Below, one piece after another: positions 1 to 11,159 of a stretch of DNA of 64,000 nt. A model generated the notes under the pieces. That model was not told the origin of the DNA. It searched no databases and saw only the letters and a program-made list of their open reading frames with translations. How positions within the stretch are numbered: position 1 is the first letter of the stretch; each line of letters starts with the position of its first letter. Both the position numbers and the translations under genes were made by a program. Source of the stretch: Pseudorasbora parva. Taxonomy: Eukaryota; Chordata; Actinopteri; Cypriniformes; Gobionidae. The stretch is taken from the NCBI RefSeq assembly GCF_024679245.1, contig NC_090187.1:19940995-20004994 (forward strand), in the 5' to 3' direction.

Positions 1-3000
1 CAACAGGTAGTCATAAAGTCTGTGTAGAATGTTCAAATTCAAAGACTATTTGGCCACAAATAAGTTCAAAAGGTGATCCTTGAACCACTGCATCAGAAGG
101 AATCTATTTATATCTATAGAAAGTTCCAGTTCATGGATTCAAGGTTCAGAATCTTGAAGAACTAATAAAAAATCAGAAGGAATCATTTATATGTATAGAA
201 GGTTCACGTTCTTGGAATCTTGGGTCAGAATTTTTATTTTATTTATTTATTTATTTTTTTGTTAAAAAATGTCTTCCTCTTTGAACTTGTCTCCTTGACC
301 TACTGATGAAACAACAGGTATCCAAAAAGTCTGTGTAGAATGTTCAAGTTCAAAGACTAATTGGCCACAAATAGGTTCAAAAGGTCATCCCTAAACCACT
401 GCATCAGAAGCAATCTATTTATATTCATAGAAAGTTCAAGTTCATGGGAACCATGGGAAGAATCTTTTTTTTTTTTTTGGTCAAAAATCTCATCCTTGAT
501 ATACTGAGAAACAACAAAAAGTCATACGTCTGTAAAGAAGGTTCAAGTTCAAAGAATATTTGGCCACAAATAAGTTAAAAAGGTCATTTTTTGAACCACT
601 GCATCAGAAGGAATCGATTTATATGCATAGAAAGTTCAAGTTCATGAGATCCAGGGTCAGATTTTTGTTTTTGTCAAAAAAAATCTCATCCTTGATCTAC
701 TGAAGAAACAACAGAAAAACATACGTCTGTAAAGAAGGTTCAAGTTCAAAGCCTTTTTGGCCAAAAATAAGTTCAAAGGGTCATCCTTGAACCACTGCAT
801 CAGAAGGAATCATTTATATGCATAGAAAGTTCAAGTTCATGGGATCCAGGGTCAGAATCTTTTTTTTTTGTCAAAAAAAACTCATCCTTGATCTACTGAA
901 GAAACAACAGAAAGTCATATGTCTGTAAAGAAGGTTCAAGTTCAAAGACTCTTTGGTAAAAATAAGTTCAAAGGGTCATCCTTGAAGAGCTAATAAAACA
1001 TCAGAAGGAATCTATATATATGTATAGAAAGATCAAGTTAATGGAATCTAGGGTCAGATTTTTTTTTTTTTTTTGCCAAAAAATGTCTTCCTTGACCTAC
1101 TGATGAAACAACAGGTAGTCATAAAGTCTTTGTAGAATGTTCAAGTTCAAAGACTATTGGGCCACAAATAGGTTCAATATGTAGTTCCTAAACCACTGCA
1201 TCCGAAGTATTCTATTTTTATGCATAGAAAGTTCAAGTTCATGGGATCCAGGAACAGAATCTTTTTTTTGTCAAAAAAAATCTAATCCTTGATTTACTGA
1301 AGAAACAACAGAACGTCATAAGTCAGTAAAGAAGGTTCAAGTTCAAAGACTCTGGCCAAAAATAAGTTAAAAGGGTCATCCTTAAAGAACTAATAAAACA
1401 TCAGAAAGAATCTATTTATATGTATAGAAAGTTCACGTTCATGGAATCTAGGGTCAGATTTTTTCTTTTTTTTTTTTGTCAAAAAATGTCTTCCTTGACA
1501 TATTGATGAAAAAAACAGGTAGTCATAAAGTCTGTGTGGAATGTTCAAGTTCTAAGAAAATTTGGCCACAAATAAGTTCAAAATGTCATCCTTGAACCAC
1601 TGCATCAGAAGAAACCTATTTATATGCATAGAAAGTTCAAGTTCATGGGATCCAGGGTCAGATTTTTGTTTTTTGTCAAAAAAAATCTCATCCTTGATCT
1701 ACTGAAGAAACAACAGAAAGTCATACGTCCGTAAAGAAGGTTTAAGTTCAAAGACTCTTTGGCCAAAAATAAGTTCAAAGGGTCATCCTTGAAGAGCTAA
1801 TAAAACATCAGAAGGAATCTATTTATATGTATAGAAACTTCAAGTTCATGGATTCTAGCATCAGAATTTTTTTTTGCCAAAAAATATCTTCCTTGACCTA
1901 CTGATGATACAACATGTAGTCATAAAGTCTGCATAGAATGTTCAATCTAAAAGACTATTTGGCCACAAATAAGATCAAAAGGTCATCCTTGAACCACTGC
2001 ATCAAAAGGGAATCTATTTATATGTATAGAAAGTTCAAGTTCATTGGAACCAGGGTCAGAATCTTTTTTTTGTCAAAAAATCTCATCCATCATCTACTGA
2101 AAAAACAACAGAAAGTCATACATCTGTAAAGAAGGTTCAAGTTCAAATAATCTTTGGCCAAAAATTAGTTCAAAGGGTCATCCTTTAAGAACTAATAAAA
2201 CATCAGAAGGAATTTATTTATATTTATATAAAGTTCAAGTTCATGGAATCTAAGGACTTTTTTTGTGTCAAAAAATGTCTTCCTTGACCTATTGATAAAA
2301 CAAAGGGTAGAAATAAAGTGTTCAAAAATGTTCAAGATCAAAGACTCTTTTGCCACAAATAAGTTCAAAATGTCATCCTTGAACCACTGCATCAGAAGGA
2401 ATCTATTTATATGAATAGAAAGTTCAAGTTCATGGGATCCAGGGTCAGAATTTTTTTTTTTGTCAAAAAAATCTCTTCCTTGATCTACTGAAGAAACAAC
2501 AGAAAGTCATAAGTCTGTAAAGAAGGTTTAAGTTCAATGACTCTGGCCAAAAATAAGTTCAAAGGGTCATCCTTAAAGAACTAATAAAACATCAGAAGGA
2601 ATCTATTTATATGAATAGAAAGTTCAAGTTCATGGGATCCAGGGTCAGAATCTTTTTTTTGTCAAAAAAAAATCTAATCCTTGATTTACTGAAGAAACAA
2701 CAGAAAGTCATACGTCTTAAAGAAGGTTTAAGCTCAAAGACTATTTGGCCACAAATAAGTTCAAAAGCTGATCCTAGAACCACTGCATTAGAAGGAATCT
2801 ATTTATACGCATAGAAAGTTCAAGATCATGGGATCCAGGGTAAGATTTTTATTTATTTTTTGTCAAAAAATCTCATCCTTGATCTACTGAAGAAACAACA
2901 GAAAGTCATAAGTCTGTAAATAAGGTTCAAGTTCAAAGACTCTCTGGCCAAAAATAAGTTCAAAGGGTCATCCTTGAAGAGCTAATAAAACATCAGAAGG

Positions 3001-5782
3001 AATCTATTGATATGTATAGAAAGTTCAAGATCATGGAATCTAGGGTCAGATTTTTTTTTTTTTTTTTTTTTTTGGTCAAAAAAAGTCTTCCTTGACCTAC
3101 TGATGATACAACATGTAGTCATAAAGTCTTTGTAGAATGTTCAAGTTCAAAGACTATTTGGCCACAAATAGGTTCAATAGGTAGTCCCTAAACCACTACA
3201 TCCAAAGTATTCTATTTATATGAATAGAAAGTTCAAGTTCATGGGATCCAGGGTCAGAATCTTTTTTTTTGTCAAAAAAAATCTAATCCTTGATTTACTG
3301 AAGAAACAACAGAAAGTCATAAGTCTGTAAAGAAGATTTAAGTTCAACGACTCTGGCCAAAAATAAGTTCAAGGGTCATCCTTAAAGAACTAATAAAACA
3401 TCAGAAGGAATCTATTTATATGAATAGAAAGTTCAAGTTCATGGGATCCAGGGTCAGAATCTTTTTTTTGTCAAAACAAAATCTAATCCTTGATTTACTG
3501 AAGAAACAACAGAAAGTCATACGTCTTAAAGAAGGTTTAAGCTCAAAGACTATTTGGCCACAAATAAGTTCAAAAGGTGATCCTAGAACCACTGCATTAG
3601 AAGGAATCTATTTATACGCATAGAAAGTTCAAGATCATGGGATCCAGGGTAAGATTTTTATTTATTTTTTGTCAAAAAATCTCATCCTTGATCTACTGAA
3701 GAAACAACAGAAAGTCATAAGTCTGTAAATAAGGTTCAAGTTCAAAGACTCTCTGGCCAAAAATAAGTTCAAAGGGTCATCCTTGAAGAGCTAATAAAAC
3801 ATCAGAAGGAATCTATTGATATGTATAGAAAGTTCAAGATCATGGAATCTAGGGTCAGATTTTTTTTTTTGTCAAAAAAAGTCTTCCTTGACCTACTGAT
3901 GATACAACATGTAGTCATAAAGTCTGCATAGAATGTTCAATCTAAAAGACTATTTGGCCACAAATAAGATCAAATGGTCATCCTTGAACCACTGAATCAT
4001 GAGGAATCTATTTATATGCATAGAAAGTTCAAGTTCATGGGATCCGGGGTCAGAATTTTTTTTGTTTGTTTGATTTTTTTGTCAAAAAATCTCATTCTTG
4101 GTATTACTGAAGAAACAACAGAAAGTCATACGTCTTAAAGAAGGTTCAAGTTCAAAGACTATTTGGCCACAAATAAGTTCAAAAGGTCATCCTTGAACCA
4201 CTGCATCAGAAGAAATCTATTTATATGCATAGAAAGATCAAGTTCATGGGATCCAGGGTCAGAAATCTTTTTTTTGTCAAAAAAAAATCTCATTCTTGAT
4301 CTACTGAAGAAACAACAGAAAGTCATACGTCTGTAAAGAAGGTTCTAGTTCAAAGACTCTTTGGCCAAAAATAAGTTCAAAGGGTCATCCTTGAAGAGCT
4401 AATTAAACATCAGAAGGAATCTATTTATATGTATAGAAACTTCAAGTTCATGGAATCTATCGTCAGAATTATTTTTTGCCAAAAAATATCTTCCTTGACC
4501 TACTGATGAAACAACAGGTAGAAATAAAGTGTGTAAAGAATGTTCAAGTTCAAAGACTAATTGGCCACAAATAGGTTCAAAAGGTCATCCCTGAACCACT
4601 GCATCGGAAGGAATCTATTTATATGCATAGAAAGTTCAAGTTCATGGGATCCAGGGGCAGAATCTTTTTTTTTTGGGTCAAAAATCTCATCCTTGATATA
4701 CTGAGGAAACAACAGAAAGTCATATGTCTGTAAAGAAGGTTCAAGTTCAAAGACTCTTTGGTAAAAATAAGTTCAAAGGGTCATCCTTGAAGAGTTAATA
4801 AAACATCAGAAGGAATCTATATGTATGTATAGAAAGATCAAGTTCATGGAATCTAGGGTCAGATTTTTGTTTTTTTTTTTGCCAAAAAATGTCTTCCTTG
4901 ACATACTGATGAAACAACAGGTAGTCATAAAGTCTTTGTAGAATGTTCAAGTTCAAAGACTATTGGGCCACAAATAGGTTCAATATGTAGTTCCTAAACC
5001 ACTGCATCCGAAGTATTCTATTTTTATGCATAGAAAGTTCAAGTTCATGGGATCCAGGAACAGAATCTTTTTTTTGTCAAAAAAAATCTAATCCTTGATT
5101 TACTGAAGAAACAACAGAAAGTCATAAGTCAGTAAAGAAGGTTCAAGTTCAAAGACTCTTTGGCCACAAATAAGTTCAAAGGGTCATCCTTGAAGAAGTA
5201 ATAAAACATCAGAAGGAATCTATATGTATAGAAAGTTCAAGTTCAAGGAATCTAGGGGCAGAATTTTTTTTATTATTATTTGTCAAAAAATGTCTTCCTT
5301 GACCTACTGATGAAACAACGGGTAGTCATAAAGTCTGTGTAGAATGTTCAAGTTCAAAGACTAATTGGCAACAAGAGGTTCAAAATGTCATCCCTGAACC
5401 ACTGCATCAGAAGCAATCTATTTATATGAATAGAAAGTTCAAGTTAATGGGATCCAGGGGCAGAATTTTTTTTTTTTCTTCAAAAATCTCATCCTTGATA
5501 TACTGAAGAAACAACAGAAAGTCATGCGTCTGTAAAGAAGGTTCAAGCTCAAAGACTCTTTGGCCAAAAATAAGTTCAAAGGGTCATCCTTGAAGAGCTA
5601 ATAAAACATCAGAAGGAATCTATTTATATCTATAAAGTTCCAGTTCATGGATTCAAGGTTCAGAATCTTGAAGAACTAGTAAAAAATCAGAAGGAATCGA
5701 TTTATATGTATAGAAAGTTCAAGTTCATGGGATCCAGGGGCAGAATCTTTTTTTTTTTGGTCAAAAATCTCATCCTTGATAT
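1..5782 (+). repeat. ~200-bp dimeric satellite array, left block
   Basis: Head-to-tail monomers of about 200 bp fill this stretch. Two subtypes mostly alternate. Type A has ATGGGATCCAGGG, CTCATCCTTGATCTACTG and GAACCACTGCATCAGAAGG. Type B has ATGGAATCTAGGG, GTCTTCCTTGACCTACTG and GAAGAGCTAATAAAACATC. Both share GGAATCTATTTATATG, AAAGTTCAAGTTCATGG, a poly-T tract of 7 to about 25 bases, and TTTGGCCA followed by AAAATAAGTTC or CAAATAAGTTC. B is a few bases longer than A. No coding signal is visible; short open frames follow the repeat period. The block ends where a transposon interrupts CTTGATATACTGAAG. Confidence 0.95.
2400..3925 (+). repeat. 809-bp tandem duplication of four monomers
   Basis: About 2400-3130 repeats at about 3210-3925 with an offset of 809-810 bp, i.e. 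four monomers. Both copies share the unusual type-A variant TTATACGCATAGAAAG and the text AAAGCTGATCCTAGAACC or AAAGGTGATCCTAGAACC. They differ by a few substitutions and by poly-T length (over 20 T near 3051-3074, about 11 near 3860). The spacing fits unequal exchange in register with the monomer. Confidence 0.85.
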
Positions 5783-5848
5783 AGACGGTTTCATCGAACG
5801 CACGCGCGTTGCCACGGTTACGCGTCTGGCCCGAAGTTAACTTCCGGT
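5783..5848 (+). repeat. Left terminal and subterminal inverted repeat
   Basis: The outer 11 bases AGACGGTTTCA are the exact complement of the right end. A second matching block at 5828-5848 (GGCCC, AA, TTAACTTCCGGT) pairs with 10599-10619 with two mismatches. Between them the two ends differ: the left is CpG-rich (CGCACGCGCG), the right has CAACAACAAAAACAAACG when read inward. ACTTCCGG at 5840-5847 also matches an ETS/GABP motif and lies upstream of the transposase start, so the end may serve as both transposase site and promoter (inference). Confidence 0.85.
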
Positions 5849-5943
5849 CTGTGTTTGTTTATCGACTAATGGCTAGTAATCATAGACAGTAAAAGAAAGG
5901 TAGTAATATGGCGCCGACTACAAACGCAGTTAGAGTTAAGGTG

Positions 5944-7965
5944 ATGAGTAGACGGAAGTTGGGCTCAGGTTGTTGTGCTGTGGGGTGCAACCTGACCTCT
6001 GGAACAAATGCCTTGTCAAAAATAAAAAATGTTTCGGTTTCCTAACGACAAGGGGAGACGGCAAGCATGGATCACTGCTGTGCGAAGAGAGGCTTGGCAG
6101 CCAGGCAAGAATTCAAGGATCTGTAGCACTCACTTCGTTACAGGTAACAAACTATAACCAACTGATAATTAGCTAGCTGACCAGTTACAAGCCTGCAATA
6201 GTTATGAATTAGCAAAATTTATTGTTACATATGTAGCTAACATTGTAACGTTGTTACATTCATTTTACATAGTAAAGTAAGTTTGATGTAGTAGTTGATA
6301 CGCTTTAGTATTAAGATACCTGACATCTAGCAAACATAAGAGCCAGTGTTTTTCCATCAATGTTATACAAATAACTTGGTGTTTAACATTCATCTTTGGC
6401 TTGCTCCCAGGGGACATAACAAATACAATAATTCATAGCTTTTCTAATGAAGCTTTAAATTAATTACTAAATACTGTTACTACATTATCACTGATGTATT
6501 GTATCTTTAAAGCTGCATTGAAACAATTAACATTGCGAAAAGTGCTACAAATTAATTTGACTTTGACCTAATTTAGTTATACTAGTAGGCTATATATTTA
6601 AAAATATATATTTTATAATTTAAGCGATATTAGAGAAAGAAAGCATTTATTTTACACAAAAATGTGCACATAACCAAAAATTTTGCTATGTATGATGCTC
6701 AGCAAGGTGTAATACTATCAACACTAACTGTTCCTTGTTTTATTTTAGGTGAGCCATCAGTGGACCCATGCCATCCAGATTTTGTTCCATCAGTGTTCGC
6801 GCACAAAAACACCATTGACATTTCACAGAAGTTGGAGCGATACCAGAGGAGACAGAGAAGACCATCTGTGGAGGAATCCATTGATTCACCGTCCTTAGAG
6901 GTCACCCATGCTGACCCTGAAGAACAATGCACTGCTGTAGGTACAGATCTGTCAATGGTAGACATTGACCAGCTACAAAATGAAAACAGTGAATTAAAAA
7001 GAAAATTGGCTTCACTAGAGAAGAAACTGGAATCTCAAGAAAAACGACTACAAGATCATATGTTTGGCAGTCTGTCTGATTTTATTTTAAATGATGACAA
7101 GCACACTCATTTCTACACTGGTTTACCATCTGCTTCTGTGTTTTTCACCCTCCTCACTTACCTGACAACAATATGGAATGCATCATCAACCATACTTACC
7201 CTTCCCGAGCAGTTTCTTGTGGTCCTGATGAAACTTCGTCTAGGCTTAACTCATCAAGACCTAGCTTTTCGCTTCAGAGTTAGTTGTGGAACGGTCTCAA
7301 AAATATTTCATGAATGGCTCGATGTGATGGCTAAAGAGCTACAATGCCTTGTCCGATGGCCATCCAGAAAAGAGATCAGAAGAAATCTCCCCACCCTCTT
7401 CAAGACTACAGGTTTCCACAACGTTAGATGCATAATAGACTGTACTGAAGTGTTTGTTGAAAGGCCAACTAGTTTGCAAACACGAGCAATCACATACTCC
7501 CACTACAAATCACATAATACTGTGAAGTTCCTTGTTGGTATTAGTCCAACAGGAGCTATTACGTTTTTATCAAAAGTCTGGGGTGGTCGTGCTAGCGACA
7601 AGATTATAACAAAAAATTCTGGGTTGATTGACCTTCTTCAACAAGGAGACCATGTAATGGCTGATCGAGGCTTCAATTTCCCTGAATATTTTTCCACCAA
7701 ATGTGTCCGTCTTCATGTACCAGCATCTACAAAGGGAAGAAAACAACTGACAGGATTAGAGGTGACACAATCTAGAAAAATGTCACGAGTGAGAATCCAT
7801 GTGGAAAGGGCCATTGGAAAACTGAAGTTATTTAGAATTCTACGGAACACCCTGCCAGTCAGTATGGTCAAACGGAGAAATGATAACAGTCTTTGCACAA
7901 TAGATAAAATATTAATTGTTTGTGCAGCACTTTCAAATTTGGGGAAACCACTTGTACGAAAATAA
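5944..7965 (+). CDS. THAP-HTH-DDE transposase, two exons, frameshifted in exon 1
   Basis: The predicted enzyme cuts and joins the element's ends. Exon 1 is 5944-6143 (in-frame ATG also at 5908) and exon 2 is 6749-7965; donor CAG/GTAACA and acceptor TTTTAG/GTGAG give a continuous frame. Exon 1 encodes a C2CH THAP zinc finger: CCAVGC near 5971, RFPND near 6035, ICSTHF near 6120, continued by GEPSVDP in exon 2. A coiled coil follows at 6961-7062 (QLQNENSELKRKL), then an HTH_Tnp_4-like domain around 7190-7340, then the DDE_Tnp_4-like core. Its acidic residues are D at 7438 (IIDCTE), D at 7663 (MADRGF) and E at 7804 (HVERAIGKLK). The A-run 6024-6029 has one base too many: without it the joined frame is 1416 nt (471 residues). 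As written, translation from 5944 stops at 6043. It is a recent pseudogene or an assembly homopolymer error. Confidence 0.88.
6144..6748 (+). other. Intron of the transposase gene
   Basis: This 605-bp AT-rich intron begins GTAACA and ends TGTTTTATTTTAG. It splits the THAP domain just after the C..HF motif, inside a glycine codon. Nothing else recognisable is in it. The exon-2 reading frame stays open leftward to 6664, but that part is intron. Confidence 0.82.
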
Positions 7966-7966
7966 A
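7961..7966 (+). terminator. AATAAA overlapping the transposase stop codon
   Basis: AATAAA shares its TAA with the stop codon at 7963-7965. A poly(A) signal here would give an almost absent 3' UTR; the second AATAAA at 8159-8164 is a more usual candidate. Confidence 0.4.
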
Positions 7967-8158
7967 GCAGGACGGAACCACAACTGTAATTTACGGGATT
8001 ACTTTTTTAATTATTATTACATACTTTAAAATGACAAAAAAACATGCATTATAATATTTGTAGTGTTGCACTTGTATCACAATGTTTCACATGTATTGTA
8101 ATTCAGTAACGAACAACTATTGATTAACTGATAAATTGTGTTAGTAAACTGATCAAAT

Positions 8159-8164
8159 AATAAA
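8159..8164 (+). terminator. Candidate poly(A) signal for the transposase
   Basis: AATAAA lies about 195 bp after the stop, followed by GTGCTGTAGACTTCTTGTTTTT, a plausible downstream GT-rich region. The whole gap 7966-8282 between the convergent genes is AT-rich 3' sequence with no further gene. Confidence 0.55.
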
Positions 8165-8282
8165 GTGCTGTAGACTTCTTGTTTTTAATGTATTTATATA
8201 TCTAATGTAAAAAGTGAAAAAGCTTGGTGCTCAAAAAGGCAGGAACAATATGCTTTTTAGGAAAAAAACACCCATTTTCTTA

Positions 8283-9270
8283 TTACACTGAGTTCAGATT
8301 AGCACTATTGAGCTGCTTTGAGAACATTTTCATGTAGCTGTCACTCAACTGCATTCTTCCTTCTACAAATGCATCTACAACTTTTGGCAGCATGTGTTTA
8401 AAATAAAAGCTACGTAGTCTTTGCATATATATGGTGACAAAACCATTGTCATAAGGCACATCAAGCTCCAGGTGCTGTACCGGGGTCCAAATAACAAGAC
8501 AGGATGTTTTCAACCCGAGACAGTGCATCCCTAACTGTACCTGCCTGTAGTAACCTCTGGGGCCTTTTGGGTTCACAATGTACTGCCCACCCTCCACTCT
8601 GATGTCTTGATTTGTGCCAGAGAGCGCATCATTAAGGGATGTGCAAGCACTGAGTGTGATGGGACATTTTACTTCTAGCAGCTTGTCATCAATAATACCA
8701 TCAGGGCTTGCTGCCAGCCATGGGTCTTCTGCACACACCACCAACCCTTTGTCCACCACTATGCAGCCCCTCTCCCTAATCTGCTCCTTAGCAAGTCCCT
8801 CACTTTCCTTTCCATACCTTGTGGCCACACTCCCCTGGAACTTTGGGTGGAGGTGTTCAGTGAGAAACTTAGCTGGGTCAGTTGTCTCTCGCTGAGGAAC
8901 CTTGCTGGCTGTGCTTGCTGTTATCCGCAGCTTGCGCGCATCATGCCAGAGTGGTTCTAAGCTCTGTTTTCTGGTGTTTCTCTCTAGTTCCACTACTTGA
9001 TCTGGGTTCAGTTTAATGAGAGCATCATAAAATGTTGTACACTTAGAACAGGTCAGAGCACTACCATGCTCACTGTGGGGCTGAGCTAAGCTGCTGAACA
9101 CGTTGAATTTATCTCCCTGAGCATCCTTCTCTCCCTGACTGCTGATGAAATCCTGACTACCTGACTCAGAGGCTGTGTCTGTCTCACTGCTGTCACACAT
9201 GACAGAAAAGAGAGCACAGTCTGGCACAACTTCCTAAAAGAAATGGTGAAAAGACCTTACCTACACTGCC

Positions 9271-9369
<99 letters not shown>

Positions 9370-9382
9370 GTGTAGGTAAGGT

Positions 9383-9426
<44 letters not shown>

Positions 9427-9439
9427 ACCTTACCTACAC

Positions 9440-9505
<66 letters not shown>

Positions 9506-10501
9506 GAATCTTTAACATTAGACTAACTGGTTGATTTGTTAGAGATATAACTTACTTTCAGGGCTTTAAAGAGCTTTTTTGGTGACCCATCTGGATTTAA
9601 AGGGGGGAGGCAGAGGGGAGATTGTGGTTTGATCCTCTTGCCAGGTTTCAAGAAATCGCACTGAGCTACTGGTTGTGGATCAGCCTGAAAGGATATTTAA
9701 AAATATATATTATAATAAAAATAATGAATGAAAATAGGCATGATATATGTAGTGTTGTAAAAAAAAAAAAAAAAATACCACATTTCACACGGAGATTTGA
9801 AAAGACCAGGATATAATTATTAAACATAATAATTGTTAAAATGCTCCCCTTCTTAGTCACCCGTGACCAAACACTTGGTTTTGAAGTGACAGATGGGCCA
9901 CTCTGGAGTCCATCATGGATACACTGCTCCACAGCAACCAAAATCGTACCCACATGGCTACACACCTCTCCATTGCTGCATGGATCCAGAGACATTTTAT
10001 CAGCAAGATTACCAGTATTGAAAATTATTATTTAAATGCTATTGTAAAAAGTAACGTTACTGTTTAACTAGCCAGCCATACTTACCCTGCCATGCAGGTG
10101 CAATGCCCACTCTTGACTTCGCCAGACTTCGTTGCTACGATCCAGGCGGAGTAGCTCCTTGAAAGCGTCTGACTCGCCTCGATCTCCCCGTACACAATGC
10201 AGCTATTTCCAGTCGTGTGGGTCAGAATTGTTTTAACTTTCCCGGACTGAAAATAGTTATAGGCATCCAAGCTGCGATATGCCTTGAACGCCTCCCTTGT
10301 ATACACACATTCCTTCTCGACTAGGTATTCGAAGATGTTTACCTGACTGACTTCCGGTAAATCTGATAGGTCAGTAGAAAAATATTCTTGTCTCACCATT
10401 TTGTTGAACGGGTCTGGTAGTGTAACTTTGTCGCATTTAAGTTTGGCCAAATAACGGTTCTTCTCTTCTACTGGTAATCCAAAATAATACTGGCTAGACA
10501 T
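8283..10501 (-). CDS. SWIM zinc finger plus YqaJ-type nuclease, four exons
   Basis: My splice model, in transcription order, is 10501-10086, 9975-9861, 9684-9556 and 9233-8283. It totals 1611 nt, 536 residues plus stop, with no internal stop. Donors are GTAAGT (after 10086), GTGACT (weak, after 9861) and GTAAGT (after 9556); acceptors are TGCAG, TTTCAG and TTTTAG. Exons 1 and 2 together complete a SWIM finger: CTCMAG in exon 1, then NGEVCSHVG in exon 2, giving CxC...CxH. Exon 4 carries a lambda-exonuclease/YqaJ fold of the PD-(D/E)xK type: [24 protein letters not shown] and [13 protein letters not shown], with D, E-x-K and Q at the expected places. Such proteins resect or cut DNA ends; a role in processing transposition intermediates is an inference. 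It is head-on to the transposase and reads from the right terminal repeat. Exon 2's 3' end is the least certain boundary. Confidence 0.85.
9252..9500. repeat. (TA)n tract with three alternating inverted 19-bp units
   Basis: The core AGACCTTACCTACACTGCC occurs at 9252-9270 (+), as its complement at 9366-9384, and again (+) at 9425-9443. It is separated by almost pure TA of about 95, 40 and 57 bp. It lies in the third intron of the nuclease gene (9234-9555). The first unit directly abuts the exon-4 polypyrimidine tract, so it is probably the original intron sequence and the others are copies. Confidence 0.9.
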
Positions 10502-10675
10502 TGTTTTAATGTACTCACGAATGTAATTTACTTGTATTAGAAATAATGTAACGTTACTCTAGATTAGAGGACTGTTGTTATGATTTTTGCGGAAGTCAAC
10601 CGGAAGTTAAGTTTGGGCCACAAAAGCGCGCATGCGCAGTAACGTTTGTTTTTGTTGTTGTCGGTGAAACCGTCT
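10502..10675 (-). promoter_or_regulatory. Right terminus and presumed promoter of the nuclease gene
   Basis: Between the nuclease ATG and the right end lie CCGGAAGT (10600-10607, an ETS/GABP-type site) and CGCGCATGCGCA (10627-10638, a full match to the NRF1 consensus YGCGCAYGCGCR). Both are common in TATA-less vertebrate promoters, and no TATA box is seen. The outer 11 bases and the block 10599-10619 are the inverted partners of the left end. Confidence 0.6.
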
Positions 10676-11159
10676 ATACTGAAGAAACAACAGAAAGTCA
10701 TATGTGTGTAAAGAAGGTTCGAGTTCAAAGACTCTTTGGTAAAAATAAGTTCAAAGGGTCATCCTTGAAGAGCTAATAAAACATCAGAAGGAATCTATAT
10801 GTATAGAAAGAGCAAGTTCAAGGAATCTAGGGGCAGAATTTTTTTTATTATTATTTGTCAAAAAATGTCTTCCTTGACCTACTGATGAAACAACGGGTAG
10901 TCATAAGGTCTGTGTAGAATTTTCAACATCAAAGACTAATTGGCCACAAATAGGTTCAATGTGTCATCTCTGAACCACTGAATCAGAAGGAATCTATTTA
11001 TATGCATAGAAAGTTCAAGTTCATGGGATCCAGGGTCAGAATTTTTTTTTTTTCAAAAAAAATCTAATCCTTGATTTACTGAAGAAACAACAGAAAGTCA
11101 TAAGTGTGTAAAGAAGGTTTAAGTTCAACGACTCTGGCAAAAAATAAGATAAAAGGGTC

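Larger units (their letters stand above)
5783..10675. mobile_element. ISL2EU-type DNA transposon with transposase and YqaJ nuclease genes
   Basis: This 4893-bp insertion sits cleanly inside a satellite monomer. The undisturbed monomer reads CTTGATATACTGAAG. Here the left flank ends GATAT and the right flank begins ATACTG, so AT (5781-5782 and 10676-10677) is a 2-bp target-site duplication. The ends are inverted: AGACGGTTTCA on the left and TGAAACCGTCT on the right. Inside are two convergent genes, a THAP/DDE transposase (+) and a SWIM/YqaJ nuclease (-). From what I know of the ISL2EU group in fish, that pair of genes is characteristic; the name rests on domain content, not a database match. 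The element looks full length and fairly young, but the transposase has a frameshift. Confidence 0.88.

Noticed and set aside
1..5782. CENP-B box in the satellite monomer
   Set aside because: No monomer shows the TTCG and CGGG spacing of the box; a centromeric role cannot be supported from sequence alone.
6664..6748. Upstream part of the transposase open frame as N-terminal coding sequence
   Set aside because: The THAP domain continues exactly from the exon-1 donor to the acceptor at 6749, so the frame to the left is intron.
9243..9425. Plus-strand open frame rich in Ile-Tyr
   Set aside because: It is the translation of the (TA)n tract.
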